Below, in pieces: positions 1-8,819 of a stretch of 47,960 nt of DNA; the stretch's first letter is position 1, and each line of letters begins with the position of its first letter. This DNA comes from Lentisphaerota bacterium (GTDB taxonomy: Bacteria; Verrucomicrobiota; Lentisphaeria; Oligosphaerales; JABHEG01), in contig JABHEG010000275.1 of NCBI GenBank assembly GCA_018676675.1, forward strand, positions 1 through 47,960. The letters are read 5' to 3'. A program made the translations under genes and the position numbers. Below the pieces are notes generated by a model. The model saw nothing but the letters and a program-made list of their open reading frames with translations, did no database searches and was not told the origin of the DNA.

Positions 1-148
1 AACGGAATAAATAGCGAGGAACGAGCGGCTTTATGCCGGATCTGAACTTGCCCGGTAGCAAGCGTCATGGTAAACCACACCATTCTCCATACCGGCTCAG
101 TCTCTCTTCATTGTTTTCATAGAACTTTTGACGCTACCAGTACGTACT

Positions 149-1816
149 CTACTTGCCAGCCGCTCCGATGGAGAGGAGTCGGAACTCCGTGCCGGTGCTT
201 TCAGGGTGCTTCTCGGGCAGTAACTCCAGGCGGATGCGGTGCATGCCGGGGGCTTTCGCTGTCACCCGGACCATGTGTCTATACCCACCCCAGGTCGGCG
301 CGAACCAGGCGTCCTGCACGGTCGGCTCCTGGCCGTCGATGGTCATCCGTGCTCTCCCCATGGGCCCGCGGATGCGCCAGTAGGCCACGAAGAAGATCTC
401 GCCGGCCAGCTCGAACTCAATCGCGCTCCCGGGGATTGAGGCCAGCCAGGAATACGTTGGACGGCCCTTTTCCTCGTACGCCCAACCTGAGTTTTCCGTC
501 GGCTTCAGTCCCTTAGCCTCGAGCAGGCGAGTTGACTGGTAGACATCGGTGAGAAGAGGTCCGGGTAGCGGCCCGCCCGCCGCGGGCCCGCCGTCCTTCT
601 GGGGCGTTGCCAAAGCGACGTCCAGGAGCGACGTCAGCAATCTCCCCGCATACGCGTGCCCAACATCGTTCGGATGCACCTCATCCGGACTGATGTCGCG
701 CCAGGTCATTCGTCCGCCCTCGATCTCGGGCCACAGCATGTCGCGGTAGCTAAGCATGGGCAACGCGTAGTGTCGCCCCAACTTGCTCTGCCATTCCTGG
801 GCATTCCCACCCGCCTGGTTCATCATGAACAGCATCAGCACCGGCGGCTGTCGTCGGCTGGTCAGGATCTGTCGCAGCAATCCCTCGTAAGTCTCGGCGC
901 ACTCCCGAGTATTGCCGTCATTCACACCATACTCAGTCACGACGAGGTCAGGCTTCCTGGACAGCAGGTCGCGTTGGGCCCGCAAGCACCCGTAGTTACT
1001 GCCGGTTGCGCCGATGCCGGCGTTGACGAACCCCCACTCGGCCGCAGGGAAATGCTCTCGCAGCCACTTCAGGACATAGGCCGAGTAGTGCATGCCCCGG
1101 CTTGAAGCAGCCGCTCCGGCAGTGATGGATCCCCCGATGATGCCCACTGTGTAGCGTCCGCCCTTGACTGCCGCATCGAACAGGCGATGGACCCGGGCCA
1201 GGTCTCCCTGTGCGGTCGTGCCGCGCGTGACCAGTTCGCCTGACAGGGGCTCACTCAGCCGGGCCAGGACGCGTTCGTGGTCCCCATCCCGGCCCACCGT
1301 GACCTCGTCAAACCACGCTGTGCCGTTGCCATAGAGAATCAGGCGAACGGACATGGACACCGTGCCTTCGGGAACACGTGCCAGAAGGGAAACGTGCGTC
1401 CAGTCGCTCTGCGTACCTTTAACCTGGCCACTGGAAGAGAACGCTACACGTTTGCCCTCGGCACCCAGGTAGTCGGTGGCCACGTAGGCACACCGTTCAA
1501 CGTCTGCTGTGCGGATCCACACACCAACGCGGTAGCACTGCCCCGGCTGGACCGGAAGGCGAGCGGCGTACGCCGGCCAGCTGGGCTTGCTCTCGCCTGT
1601 TACAGTCACTCGCACGGACGCCTTGCCGGTGCGGCAGATGGTCTCATCCCGCGTGAAGGCCACGGTCCGCATCCCGACCGTCTCGGCCGTCCAGTCGACT
1701 GCCTGCCCCTGCCCATCAGCGTCCTCGAACGAACCATTGGGCACCAAGTTGGGGACGTCCGCAGCGGAGAAAGCGGTCGCCAGAACCATGGCAGTCAGAC
1801 CGGTAGGACAGCTCAT
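149..1816 (-). CDS. Secreted SGNH/GDSL hydrolase with N-terminal carbohydrate-binding-like domain
   Basis: Probable exported esterase or deacylase of about 555 residues. I chose the ATG at 1816 because a GGAG ribosome site lies 7 nt upstream and a signal peptide follows; upstream in-frame codons do not look coding. Residues about 20-185 resemble a CBM4/9-type beta-sandwich (motif NLVPNGSFED). The C-terminal part has the SGNH blocks: GGSITAG with Ser230, the Gly of GIGATGSN, GVND with Asn299, and DEVHPND with Asp378 and His381 completing the triad. A further C-terminal domain of about 130 residues follows and looks like a beta-sandwich. It is the last gene of a minus-strand run behind a glycosidase-like gene, 105 nt after that gene's stop. 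Acetyl-ester removal from plant or algal polysaccharide is inferred from the neighbours; the exact substrate cannot be read. Confidence 0.85.
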   Translation of the reverse strand: MSCPTGLTAMVLATAFSAADVPNLVPNGSFEDADGQGQAVDWTAETVGMRTVAFTRDETICRTGKASVRVTVTGESKPSWPAYAARLPVQPGQCYRVGVWIRTADVERCAYVATDYLGAEGKRVAFSSSGQVKGTQSDWTHVSLLARVPEGTVSMSVRLILYGNGTAWFDEVTVGRDGDHERVLARLSEPLSGELVTRGTTAQGDLARVHRLFDAAVKGGRYTVGIIGGSITAGAAASSRGMHYSAYVLKWLREHFPAAEWGFVNAGIGATGSNYGCLRAQRDLLSRKPDLVVTEYGVNDGNTRECAETYEGLLRQILTSRRQPPVLMLFMMNQAGGNAQEWQSKLGRHYALPMLSYRDMLWPEIEGGRMTWRDISPDEVHPNDVGHAYAGRLLTSLLDVALATPQKDGGPAAGGPLPGPLLTDVYQSTRLLEAKGLKPTENSGWAYEEKGRPTYSWLASIPGSAIEFELAGEIFFVAYWRIRGPMGRARMTIDGQEPTVQDAWFAPTWGGYRHMVRVTAKAPGMHRIRLELLPEKHPESTGTEFRLLSIGAAGK

Positions 1817-1818
1817 AG

Positions 1819-1829
1819 GATCACTCCAT
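1819..1829 (-). promoter_or_regulatory. Ribosome-site leader containing a two-codon ORF (ATGGAGTGATC)
   Basis: On the minus strand this 11-mer contains the GGAG ribosome site of the SGNH gene and also reads ATG-GAG-TGA, a Met-Glu-stop mini-ORF ending 4 nt before the ATG at 1816. The same 11-mer precedes the genes starting at 3613 and 5342. Any regulatory role is inference. Confidence 0.45.
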
Positions 1830-1921
1830 GCTGAACGTGAAGTAGTGGGAGATTGCTTGCCGAGAGCGATGAGAAAAGTAGTGCTGGCGGACACCAGGCG
1901 CAAGGCTCTACACACCCAGCG

Positions 1922-3613
1922 TCAAGGCTTCGCCGGGAGAGTATTCTCCGGCATATCCTTGGCGGGGATGTGTGTCGAAGGCCCTGGAGACACGGACTCA
2001 AGGCATCTCCTCATGTGTTGTGCCCATTCCGGATCATGACCTTCCAGTTCCGGCGTGGCCTTGACGACATCCTGGTACCACACGAGGGCATAGTTCGGTA
2101 CGTGCTTGGCGATACAGTCCACGAAATCTCCGAAGTCTCCTTGCCATCTGCCTCCCCCCGCCCCGGGGCTGGGACCGTAGGTCTCCAAGCCCCATGACGT
2201 CTGACTGCTCAGCGGCTTGAGAAGTGTGATATACATCTCCCCTCCCCACTGAAACGGCTGTCCCGTGGCTCCGTCATACTGCACTTCGACACGTTTGGTT
2301 GCCGCGTGCTCGGCCACAGCCCGGGCAGCCCGGGCGTTGTTTGGCAACCCCGATCCTGAGATCTGGAGTCCGACCGGGGTGCGCGGGAACGCGGCGACGT
2401 AGGTATCCACAATCTCGTTCACGTAGGCGACCCACGCGTCATGGGTCAGGCCGGCTTGGCGCCATTCTTCGGCCTTCTCTGTATCCCAGCCCTTCCAAAG
2501 GTCTGGGGAGATGATGGTCTCACCGTAGGTCCCGGTTCCCACGTAGACGAGTTCGAGGCCCGGCTCGCCGTCGTAGCGCCGTCCCAGCGCCATGATGAAC
2601 TGCTTGTACTTCTCACGTAGGACAGGATGCCAGTAGACGGGGGTCTGGTACCGATATGCGCGCCCCGACGGCAGGTCGCGGATCCCCAGCTCAAACGTGA
2701 AGAGAAGCGAGCTATTCGGTGTTTTCTTCGGCAGTTCCACTGCGAATTCCGCCACAACCCGTTTCACCTTCGGCTCTCCCGCTCTACCGTCCGCATCATT
2801 CCATGGCGGGTGCATGTAGATACTCGGCTGCGCGATACCCCCGCAGGGGCGGTCACTACACGTTCCGAACTGTGCGCGTTGCCCCAAAGGACGCCTCTCG
2901 CCATCCACAACGATGTAGACGTTAGCGCTGTCGCACGCCTGTTGGAGATTCGAAACGACCTTCACATCGTCTGCAGCCTCCGTTAACGCGCCAGAACGGG
3001 TGGACGCAGCAACGATCCGCGGCCGACCCCACAACGCATTGTCGTAGTAAGCGCGCTTACCGCAGTCTGTGCTCAAACGGAGGACGACGTTCTGCCCCGC
3101 AAGCGAAGTGAGATCCATGCTGTGCGAACGCCATTTCAGTTCCCGATGCAGGTTCTGAAACGCCGCTTTGACCTGCCCTCCGGCCACCACGTCCACATAG
3201 AAATTGGTACCGTCCACGGGGTAAGCGCCCTCGAGTTTCGTGATCCAGGTAGCGCCAGCGTCGAAGACCCACTGTGGCACGCCCCCGTCTGGGATGATCG
3301 GGCTGATCATGAAACGCTTGCCGGCCGCCCCGATCTTCTGGATTGGCCGGTCGAGGACCGTCCAGTCGTGGACACCTTCCTGTGGCTCCAGAGCAGACCA
3401 CCTCTTCATCAACTTGTGTCCGGAGAGGTCCGGGCATGCGAGCCCGTCCAAGTGGTCATCGTAGCCGCTGAGCTGGTACAATCCGCAACCCACAACGTCC
3501 TCCCGAATCTCAGGGCGCAACCGCATCTTCGGGGCTTCCTCCTGCCCGGGGATGTGCCCACACGGCATAGCCAACAGACAGACTGCAGTCCAGTAGTATC
3601 GTGATGAACGCAT
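1922..3613 (-). CDS. Secreted TIM-barrel glycoside-hydrolase-like protein
   Basis: About 563 residues with a signal peptide (MRSSRYYWTAVCLLAMPC). The ATG at 3613 is preferred over the in-frame GTG at 3619 because that GTG lies inside the GGAG ribosome site. The N-terminal half reads like a beta-galactosidase/clan GH-A barrel: the stretch around WSALEPQEGVHDW is typical of the first barrel strands. A possible catalytic Glu is E365 in GTGTYGET. Residues about 90-270 look like an inserted beta-sandwich. The gene starts 2 nt after the stop of the upstream membrane-protein gene, so the two are probably co-transcribed. I do not recognise a specific GH family; a carbohydrate-active function is likely but activity is unproven. 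Confidence 0.6.
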   Translation of the reverse strand: MRSSRYYWTAVCLLAMPCGHIPGQEEAPKMRLRPEIREDVVGCGLYQLSGYDDHLDGLACPDLSGHKLMKRWSALEPQEGVHDWTVLDRPIQKIGAAGKRFMISPIIPDGGVPQWVFDAGATWITKLEGAYPVDGTNFYVDVVAGGQVKAAFQNLHRELKWRSHSMDLTSLAGQNVVLRLSTDCGKRAYYDNALWGRPRIVAASTRSGALTEAADDVKVVSNLQQACDSANVYIVVDGERRPLGQRAQFGTCSDRPCGGIAQPSIYMHPPWNDADGRAGEPKVKRVVAEFAVELPKKTPNSSLLFTFELGIRDLPSGRAYRYQTPVYWHPVLREKYKQFIMALGRRYDGEPGLELVYVGTGTYGETIISPDLWKGWDTEKAEEWRQAGLTHDAWVAYVNEIVDTYVAAFPRTPVGLQISGSGLPNNARAARAVAEHAATKRVEVQYDGATGQPFQWGGEMYITLLKPLSSQTSWGLETYGPSPGAGGGRWQGDFGDFVDCIAKHVPNYALVWYQDVVKATPELEGHDPEWAQHMRRCLESVSPGPSTHIPAKDMPENTLPAKP

Positions 3614-3624
3614 GATCACTCCAT
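3614..3624 (-). promoter_or_regulatory. Ribosome-site leader at a gene junction (ATGGAGTGATC)
   Basis: This 11-mer ends the upstream membrane-protein gene (its last codons are Met-Glu-stop) and supplies GGAG for the next gene, whose ATG follows directly at 3613. It is the same sequence as at 1819-1829 and 5330-5340. Confidence 0.45.
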
Positions 3625-5118
3625 GCTGGACGTCACGCCTTGGGATGCCTGGCTGTCAGTGCCTTCCCGTGACGTGATGGCCTCTCCCAGGGCGTAGAGG
3701 CCGGGGAAGAAATTCTCTTTGGACGCGTTGATCCGGAGGATAGACTTCTCCTCACCCTTCGCAAAGAGGTGGAAGATACCGTTCTCCAACGTAGACCCGG
3801 AAATCTGCTCATAGGGCAACTCCCGCCACTCGCCCTTCCCGATCAGCTTGCTCTCCTGAAACCGCATGTTCTCTCGATGGAACGTGACCCCCGGGGTCCA
3901 GGACGCTTCTCCCTTTTCAGCCAGGTGGGTGAGCAGCTTCCGGCCAACCACCTCGGCGATGCACTGGCGTAAGAGGTCCAGATCGCGGTCCATGTTGCGG
4001 ATGGTCCGCCGGAACGTGATCGTTGGTAGACCGGGTGGCGTCGTCTCCGGTTTCAGCTTCATGCTGACGTTTGTCCCGGTATAGACACCGTTGTAGTAAT
4101 GGCGAGTTGACGCGTAGGAGAACATGGCGACATCCTTGTACTCAAGCCGCTTCTCCTTGAACAGCCCACGACGATAGACGCCCCGCTCATGGCAGCGGAA
4201 GCGACTGCGAAACAGGATTGCGGCAGCTAGCAGAAGAGCCAATCCAATCAGAAAGACCGCTGTCCCCAGGCCGATGATCAGCAGGATCCAGATGAGCGCC
4301 TTCGAAGCGCGGCGTTCGAACAGAACCCGCCCCAGCCCGTCAAGCTCCCTTTGCCTCGCCGCCGCACGACGCTCAAGCTCGATGTCGAGTACGGTGACAA
4401 TGGGAGCAATGTTCGGCAACGCGGAATCCAGGCGGAAATCAGGGTGTTCCTGGCCGTGCCGCCAGATGCAGAGCTTACCTTCGTGCAACCCGGTTGCGGC
4501 AATATCGTCGACAGAGATGGCCTCCCCGTCGATGACCAGTTCGTTCCTGCTGAGCTGAACGCCCGGAGCCTTGGCTGTGCCACCGCCGGCAATCAACTCT
4601 CCGATCCGAGCCACAATCCGGTCCGTGATCAGCTCAAGGAGCTCCGCCAGACGCCCCTCCTCCTCAGTGTCCGCCTTGCAGAACACGTGCATGTCGAGGA
4701 AAGGTCTCTCGATCGGGTCCTCCTTGCGCCAGATCCGGACTTGCCGGTCCAATCCCGAGAACGTCCCGTTCGCGAATTCCTCTTTGACCACCTGCCCCAG
4801 AGCCGCAATCTCTTCGAAGCGACAGACAGACTTGGTTTGCCCGCGCTCTACGAGAAGGCCGTCATCATGGAGCGTTACCTCCCAGCCTCTCCCGCGGCGA
4901 ACAAAGACGATCCCCCCTCCAATGAAGGACATCAGTACGCCCGGGGTGATCATACCGGCTACAGCCGCCACCGAGCCCTCGCAGAAGAGGACGATCGCTC
5001 CCACAACGACCAGGATGATCCCGATGACCACGAGCAGTTGCGTAAACGTCGTCCACAGCTTTGGGCGTACGACAAACGACTCACCCACTTCTTTCCCCAG
5101 CTCAGCCTGAGTTGTCAT
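3616..5118 (-). CDS. Membrane protein with two PH-like domains (DUF6585-like)
   Basis: About 500 residues from the ATG at 5118, which follows GGAGG at 5125-5129 with 6 nt spacing. Upstream in-frame codons to 5367 read as non-coding and would overlap the start of the divergent sulfatase gene. Two transmembrane segments lie near residues 23-65, and another hydrophobic pair near 275-305 (ALIWILLIIGLGTAVF). Between and after these are two soluble domains rich in beta-strands, each with a GLLVERG- or GVYRRG-like turn followed by FEEI or YKDV, as in bacterial PH-like domains. The second region (YYNGVYTGTNVSMKL) is reminiscent of DUF6585. Function is unknown. It heads an operon with a glycosidase-like and an SGNH gene. 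The 223 nt between this gene and the divergent sulfatase should hold promoters, but I see no clear boxes. Confidence 0.6.
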   Translation of the reverse strand: MTTQAELGKEVGESFVVRPKLWTTFTQLLVVIGIILVVVGAIVLFCEGSVAAVAGMITPGVLMSFIGGGIVFVRRGRGWEVTLHDDGLLVERGQTKSVCRFEEIAALGQVVKEEFANGTFSGLDRQVRIWRKEDPIERPFLDMHVFCKADTEEEGRLAELLELITDRIVARIGELIAGGGTAKAPGVQLSRNELVIDGEAISVDDIAATGLHEGKLCIWRHGQEHPDFRLDSALPNIAPIVTVLDIELERRAAARQRELDGLGRVLFERRASKALIWILLIIGLGTAVFLIGLALLLAAAILFRSRFRCHERGVYRRGLFKEKRLEYKDVAMFSYASTRHYYNGVYTGTNVSMKLKPETTPPGLPTITFRRTIRNMDRDLDLLRQCIAEVVGRKLLTHLAEKGEASWTPGVTFHRENMRFQESKLIGKGEWRELPYEQISGSTLENGIFHLFAKGEEKSILRINASKENFFPGLYALGEAITSREGTDSQASQGVTSSME

Positions 5119-5329
5119 TAGCGGCCTCCGTGTGTCTTGACCCGTTTCGACCGCCCAAAGATAGCCTTTGTCCTTTCGCAGGTCGATGCTGGCGGACAGG
5201 TTTCTCACCCGTCGAGCGAACGCGATTGCGCGTTGGGCGCGATTGCCGTCGGCCCGCTCGGAGCTACGTTCGGTGGTGACCGAGAGACTTGGGTACCAGC
5301 AGTCCGGGCTGGACGAGCGTGGCTGAGAT

Positions 5330-5340
5330 ATGGAGTGATC
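5330..5340 (+). promoter_or_regulatory. Ribosome-site leader with a two-codon ORF before a sulfatase gene
   Basis: ATGGAGTGATC followed by G and the ATG at 5342. It supplies the GGAG ribosome site and also a Met-Glu-stop mini-ORF. It is the third copy of this leader in the window and the only one on the plus strand. Confidence 0.45.
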
Positions 5341-5341
5341 G

Positions 5342-6808
5342 ATGACGTCTGAGAACATTCTCTTCATCTTGACCGATCAATGGCCGTCGTGGGCCTTCAG
5401 TTTCCGCGGTGCCGACATCCCGACCCCGAACATCGATCGGTTGGCTGCCCGGGGCACGGTCTTCTCAAATGCGTTTACCTCCTGCCCCCTCTGCACGCCT
5501 GCCCGCGGGGCGCTGCTCACCGCACGCTGGCCCCACCAAACCGGCGTCTACGACAACCAATCCGTCGGCTACTCGCTGCAGGAGACCATCTCCATGGGCG
5601 AACAGACCTGGATCGACGAGGCGGCTCGGCTGGGCTACCACGTAGGCTACTTCGGTAAGTGGCATCTCGGCGCAAACAACCCGGAAGCCCGCGGAGCCCA
5701 CCGCTTTGATCGGGATGTCGAGGTCAACTTCAAGCCCTACGATCCGGCAACCAACGCCTACACTTACGAGAAGATGACGGCCAAATACGAAGATCAAGGA
5801 CGCAACTTGGTCCGAGGTCGGGCGCCGTTCTGGGGTGAGACGACGACGCCAAAGGAAAGGAAGCAACCGTTTCCCATCATGGCCAACGGGGTCAGATTCC
5901 TGGAGAAGTGGGCGACCGGTGAACGGGACAAGCCCTTCTTCCTGACCGTTTCCTCCACCCCACCCCATTTCCCGCATCACTTACCCGAGGAGTACGCACG
6001 TATTGCGGAAGGGCTGAGAGACACGGTCGAGCTCCCAGCCAGCCTGGAGGATGACTGTGTGGGACGCCCTTGGTTCCATTCCGCCCCTTGGTGGCCCTGT
6101 ATGGACACGTCCGTCCTGGATCAGGATGAATGGCGTACGCTGATTGCTTACTCACACGCCCACATCATGCTTGTGGATGAGGCCATCGGGCGCGTGCTCG
6201 ATACGCTGGAACGGCTGGACCTCGACACGACCACCACCGTGGTCTTCACGGCAGACCACGGGGACATGGAGGGAGCACACAACCGATTCGACAAAGGGGC
6301 GTACTTCTACGAGGAAGTCTGGCGGATCCCGCTCATCATTCGGTCCCCGGGAATAGCCCCCGCAACCCAGGAAGCGTTCGTCTCGATCCTCGATGTCGGT
6401 GAAACGCTGTTCAGTCTCGTCGGTTCAGAAGCAGATCCCGACCGGCCCCGCTTTGGGCGCGACCTCTTACCGCTCACCGGCGCAGGGACGCCCCCCGAAC
6501 CGTGGCCTGCCCTCGCCTATGGCGTCTATGATCTCTACAACGGTATCAACTTTGCCGTTCGCGCCATCCGTGACCGACGCTGGAAGTACGTCTGGAATCC
6601 GCAGGAGATTGACGAACTTTACGACCTGGAAACCGACCCGCACGAGATGACAAACCGCATCAACGATCCGGCCGCGGCCAACATCAGGGCGCAACTGCGC
6701 GGGCAACTCCTTGCCTGGCTTGAGGAAATCGGTGATGGTCTCCCGGACCGGGCTGCTTCCCTCCCTCCCGCGGGAACGGTCATGGCCACCCGTAAGCCCG
6801 GGCCGTGA
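5342..6808 (+). CDS. Sulfatase (formylglycine type, Cys51)
   Basis: A 488-residue type I sulfatase without an obvious signal peptide. The N-terminus ILFILTDQWPSW gives the first metal ligand Asp12; the second is Gln13, as in choline-sulfatase-like members. The active-site signature is CTPAR at 51-55 followed by LLTAR, so Cys51 is predicted to be converted to formylglycine by a maturase encoded elsewhere. TADHGDMEGAHNRFDKG near residues 305-320 is the second metal site. The C-terminus has the usual small subdomain (DELYDLETDPHEMTN). The lack of a leader suggests cytoplasmic action on imported sulfated sugars, or a leader that I cannot see. It precedes a permease gene on the same strand, 133 nt away. 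Family assignment is strong; substrate unknown. Confidence 0.92.
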   Translation: MTSENILFILTDQWPSWAFSFRGADIPTPNIDRLAARGTVFSNAFTSCPLCTPARGALLTARWPHQTGVYDNQSVGYSLQETISMGEQTWIDEAARLGYHVGYFGKWHLGANNPEARGAHRFDRDVEVNFKPYDPATNAYTYEKMTAKYEDQGRNLVRGRAPFWGETTTPKERKQPFPIMANGVRFLEKWATGERDKPFFLTVSSTPPHFPHHLPEEYARIAEGLRDTVELPASLEDDCVGRPWFHSAPWWPCMDTSVLDQDEWRTLIAYSHAHIMLVDEAIGRVLDTLERLDLDTTTTVVFTADHGDMEGAHNRFDKGAYFYEEVWRIPLIIRSPGIAPATQEAFVSILDVGETLFSLVGSEADPDRPRFGRDLLPLTGAGTPPEPWPALAYGVYDLYNGINFAVRAIRDRRWKYVWNPQEIDELYDLETDPHEMTNRINDPAAANIRAQLRGQLLAWLEEIGDGLPDRAASLPPAGTVMATRKPGP

Positions 6809-6818
6809 AGCAGCGACC

Positions 6819-6941
6819 TTGCCATCGATCATCCTGCTCAAACAGCATGTAGAGCAAGCCGGGACGACCCCGGACGAAGGTCTCATCTGGAACAAATTCG
6901 AGGGAACGCGTGTCGAGGACACCAAGCTTGGGGTGCCTTAA
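6819..6941 (+). pseudogene. Possible gene tail before the APC permease
   Basis: Between the sulfatase stop and the permease start, one frame stays open with codon usage like the genes around it (reading SIILLKQHVEQAG, then LIWNKFEG). It stops with TAA directly against the permease ATG. The only available in-window starts are a TTG at 6819 or an ATG inside the sulfatase gene. It may be a small coupled leader peptide or the remnant 3' end of a lost gene. I recognise no family, and it could be chance. Confidence 0.25.
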
Positions 6942-8795
6942 ATGCTGAAAAAGGAACTTGGTCTTCTGGATGTGTTCTGTATCGCCGCGGGAGCGATGAT
7001 CAGTTCGGGACTGTTTGTTCTCCCGGGCATCGCGTTCGCCAAGGCGGGACCGGCAATGATTGTGGCCTATTTCCTTGCCGCACTGCTCGTCATCCCCTCC
7101 CTCTTTGCCAAGGCCGAACTGGCCACCGCCATGCCGAAATCGGGCGGCACCTACTTCTTTATCGAGCGGAGCATGGGCCCACTGCTTGGCACAGTTGCCG
7201 GGCTGCTTACCTGGCTCTCATTGGCATTGAAGGCAGCGTTCGCGCTGATCGGCATTGGCGCTTTGGGGCTCCTGCTGGCACCGGGCATCGGCGAGCCCGG
7301 GATCAAGCTGATCGCCATCGCGAGCTGCCTCCTCTTCGCCGGGCTGAATTGCGTGAGCGTCAAGGGAACGGGGAAGGCTCAGGTGGTCTTTGTGCTCGGC
7401 CTGCTCGCCATCATCGTGATCTACGTCTTTAAGGGTGTGGGCGCCGTGGAACACGCCCGTTTCGCGCCCTTCATGCCGTTCGGCTGGCAGTCGACCTTCG
7501 CCGTTACGGGGATGGTCTTCGTTTCCTTTGGCGGCCTCACCAAAGTGGCATCGGTCGCCGAGGAGGTACGCCATCCCGGCCGCAACCTGCCTCTTGGGAT
7601 GTTCCTTGCGTTCGCGATCGTCAGTATGCTGTACGTGGTCGTTGTGTTCGTTACAGTGGGAACGGTTGACGCGCAACGACTGGCCGGATCGCTCGTGCCC
7701 ATCGCCCTCGGCGCGGAGACAAGTATGGGCTTTGTCGGACGAGCGATCATTGGCCTTGGCGCATTCCTTGCGTTTGCCAGCACCGCCAACGCAGGGATGC
7801 TTGCGTCTTCCAGATCTCCGATGGCGATGAGCCGAGACGGCCTTCTTCCGGCGTTCTTCTCAAAAACCAACAAACGCTTCAACACTCCCCACCTCGCGGT
7901 GGCCGTGACGGCAGCCTTCATGATTCTCGTCATCGGCCTCCTCCCGCTGGAGGATCTGGTCAAGACGGCATCCACCATGAAGATCCTGCTCTTCGCTTTG
8001 GTCAATGTGTCCGTCATCGTGATGCGGAGCAGTCGAATCGAGGGCTACCGCCCGACGTTCAGAGTCCCGCTGTGTCCTTGGTTGCCGATCAGCGCCGTTG
8101 TCCTCTACTCATTCCTCCTCTTCGAGATGGGGGCGGTCCCACTTCTCCTCACGGGCGGCTTCGCACTAACCGCCGCGCTCTGGTACGTGGGTTACGTTCA
8201 GCGCCGTATCGATCGCCAGTCGGCGATTGTCCATCTGGTCGGACAGATCACCTCCAAGGCAATGCGCCGAAGCGGGTTAGAGGATGAACTCCGACAGATA
8301 TCGCTCGAAAGAGACGAGGTCGAGCTGGACCGCTTCGACCGCCTGGTTCAGGACGGAGTGACGCTGGACATCGACGAGTCGGTTTCCGCCACTGAGCTCT
8401 TTCGTCGTCTCGCGGTCGACCTGGCCCCAAAACTGGGAGTGAAACCGGATGCTTTGCACCGGCAATTCCTAGCCAGGGAACGGGAGTCGAGTACCGTCAT
8501 CGAGCCCGGTCTGGCGATCCCTCATGTGATCGTCGACGGCACCGGGATTTTCGAGTTGATTCTGGTACGCTGCAAGGCGGGGGTCGTTTTCTCTGAACTC
8601 CACGAACCGGTCCGAACGGCGTTTGTGCTGGTGGGGTCGGCAGACGAGCGTAACTACCATCTCCGGGCGCTGATGACCATTGCCCAGATTGTTCAGGAAC
8701 CGGGATTCAAGGACCGGTGGGCCCGAGCCACAGGAATTGAGCAGCTCAGAGATGTCGTACTGCTGGCAACGCGGACGAGGGAGGAGCAGACGTAG
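6942..8795 (+). CDS. APC-family amino acid permease fused to a PTS EIIA (PtsN-like) domain
   Basis: 617 residues. Residues 1-425 are an APC-superfamily transporter with about 12 hydrophobic segments. The unwound TM1 motif is visible (CIAAGAMISSGLFVLPG) and so is the TM6 region (FVSFGGLTKVASVAEEV). After a basic, partly coiled linker (430-470), residues about 475-610 form an EIIA type-2/PtsN-like domain: GLAIPHVIVDG with His528 at the phosphorylation position, and HLRALMTIAQIV carrying the second conserved His573. The fusion suggests that uptake is gated by phosphorylation or by carbon/nitrogen status through a PTS-type relay; this is inferred. The start follows the stop of a possible small ORF with no clear ribosome site, so coupling is possible. 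The transported amino acid or amine cannot be read. Confidence 0.88.
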   Translation: MLKKELGLLDVFCIAAGAMISSGLFVLPGIAFAKAGPAMIVAYFLAALLVIPSLFAKAELATAMPKSGGTYFFIERSMGPLLGTVAGLLTWLSLALKAAFALIGIGALGLLLAPGIGEPGIKLIAIASCLLFAGLNCVSVKGTGKAQVVFVLGLLAIIVIYVFKGVGAVEHARFAPFMPFGWQSTFAVTGMVFVSFGGLTKVASVAEEVRHPGRNLPLGMFLAFAIVSMLYVVVVFVTVGTVDAQRLAGSLVPIALGAETSMGFVGRAIIGLGAFLAFASTANAGMLASSRSPMAMSRDGLLPAFFSKTNKRFNTPHLAVAVTAAFMILVIGLLPLEDLVKTASTMKILLFALVNVSVIVMRSSRIEGYRPTFRVPLCPWLPISAVVLYSFLLFEMGAVPLLLTGGFALTAALWYVGYVQRRIDRQSAIVHLVGQITSKAMRRSGLEDELRQISLERDEVELDRFDRLVQDGVTLDIDESVSATELFRRLAVDLAPKLGVKPDALHRQFLARERESSTVIEPGLAIPHVIVDGTGIFELILVRCKAGVVFSELHEPVRTAFVLVGSADERNYHLRALMTIAQIVQEPGFKDRWARATGIEQLRDVVLLATRTREEQT

Positions 8796-8819
8796 GGGGG
8801 GATAGCGTAGGCGTGAAAA

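Noticed and set aside
1..148. A gene running off the left edge
   Set aside because: The only plus-strand frame there (from 67) continues antisense through the SGNH gene and has no domain or ribosome site.
5119..5367. N-terminal extension of the PH-like membrane protein to 5367
   Set aside because: The extension has no ribosome site, reads as non-coding and would overlap the divergent sulfatase start; the ATG at 5118 has GGAGG.
5465..5980. A minus-strand frame of 171 codons within the first sulfatase gene
   Set aside because: It lies wholly opposite the conserved N-terminal sulfatase region and shows no independent features.
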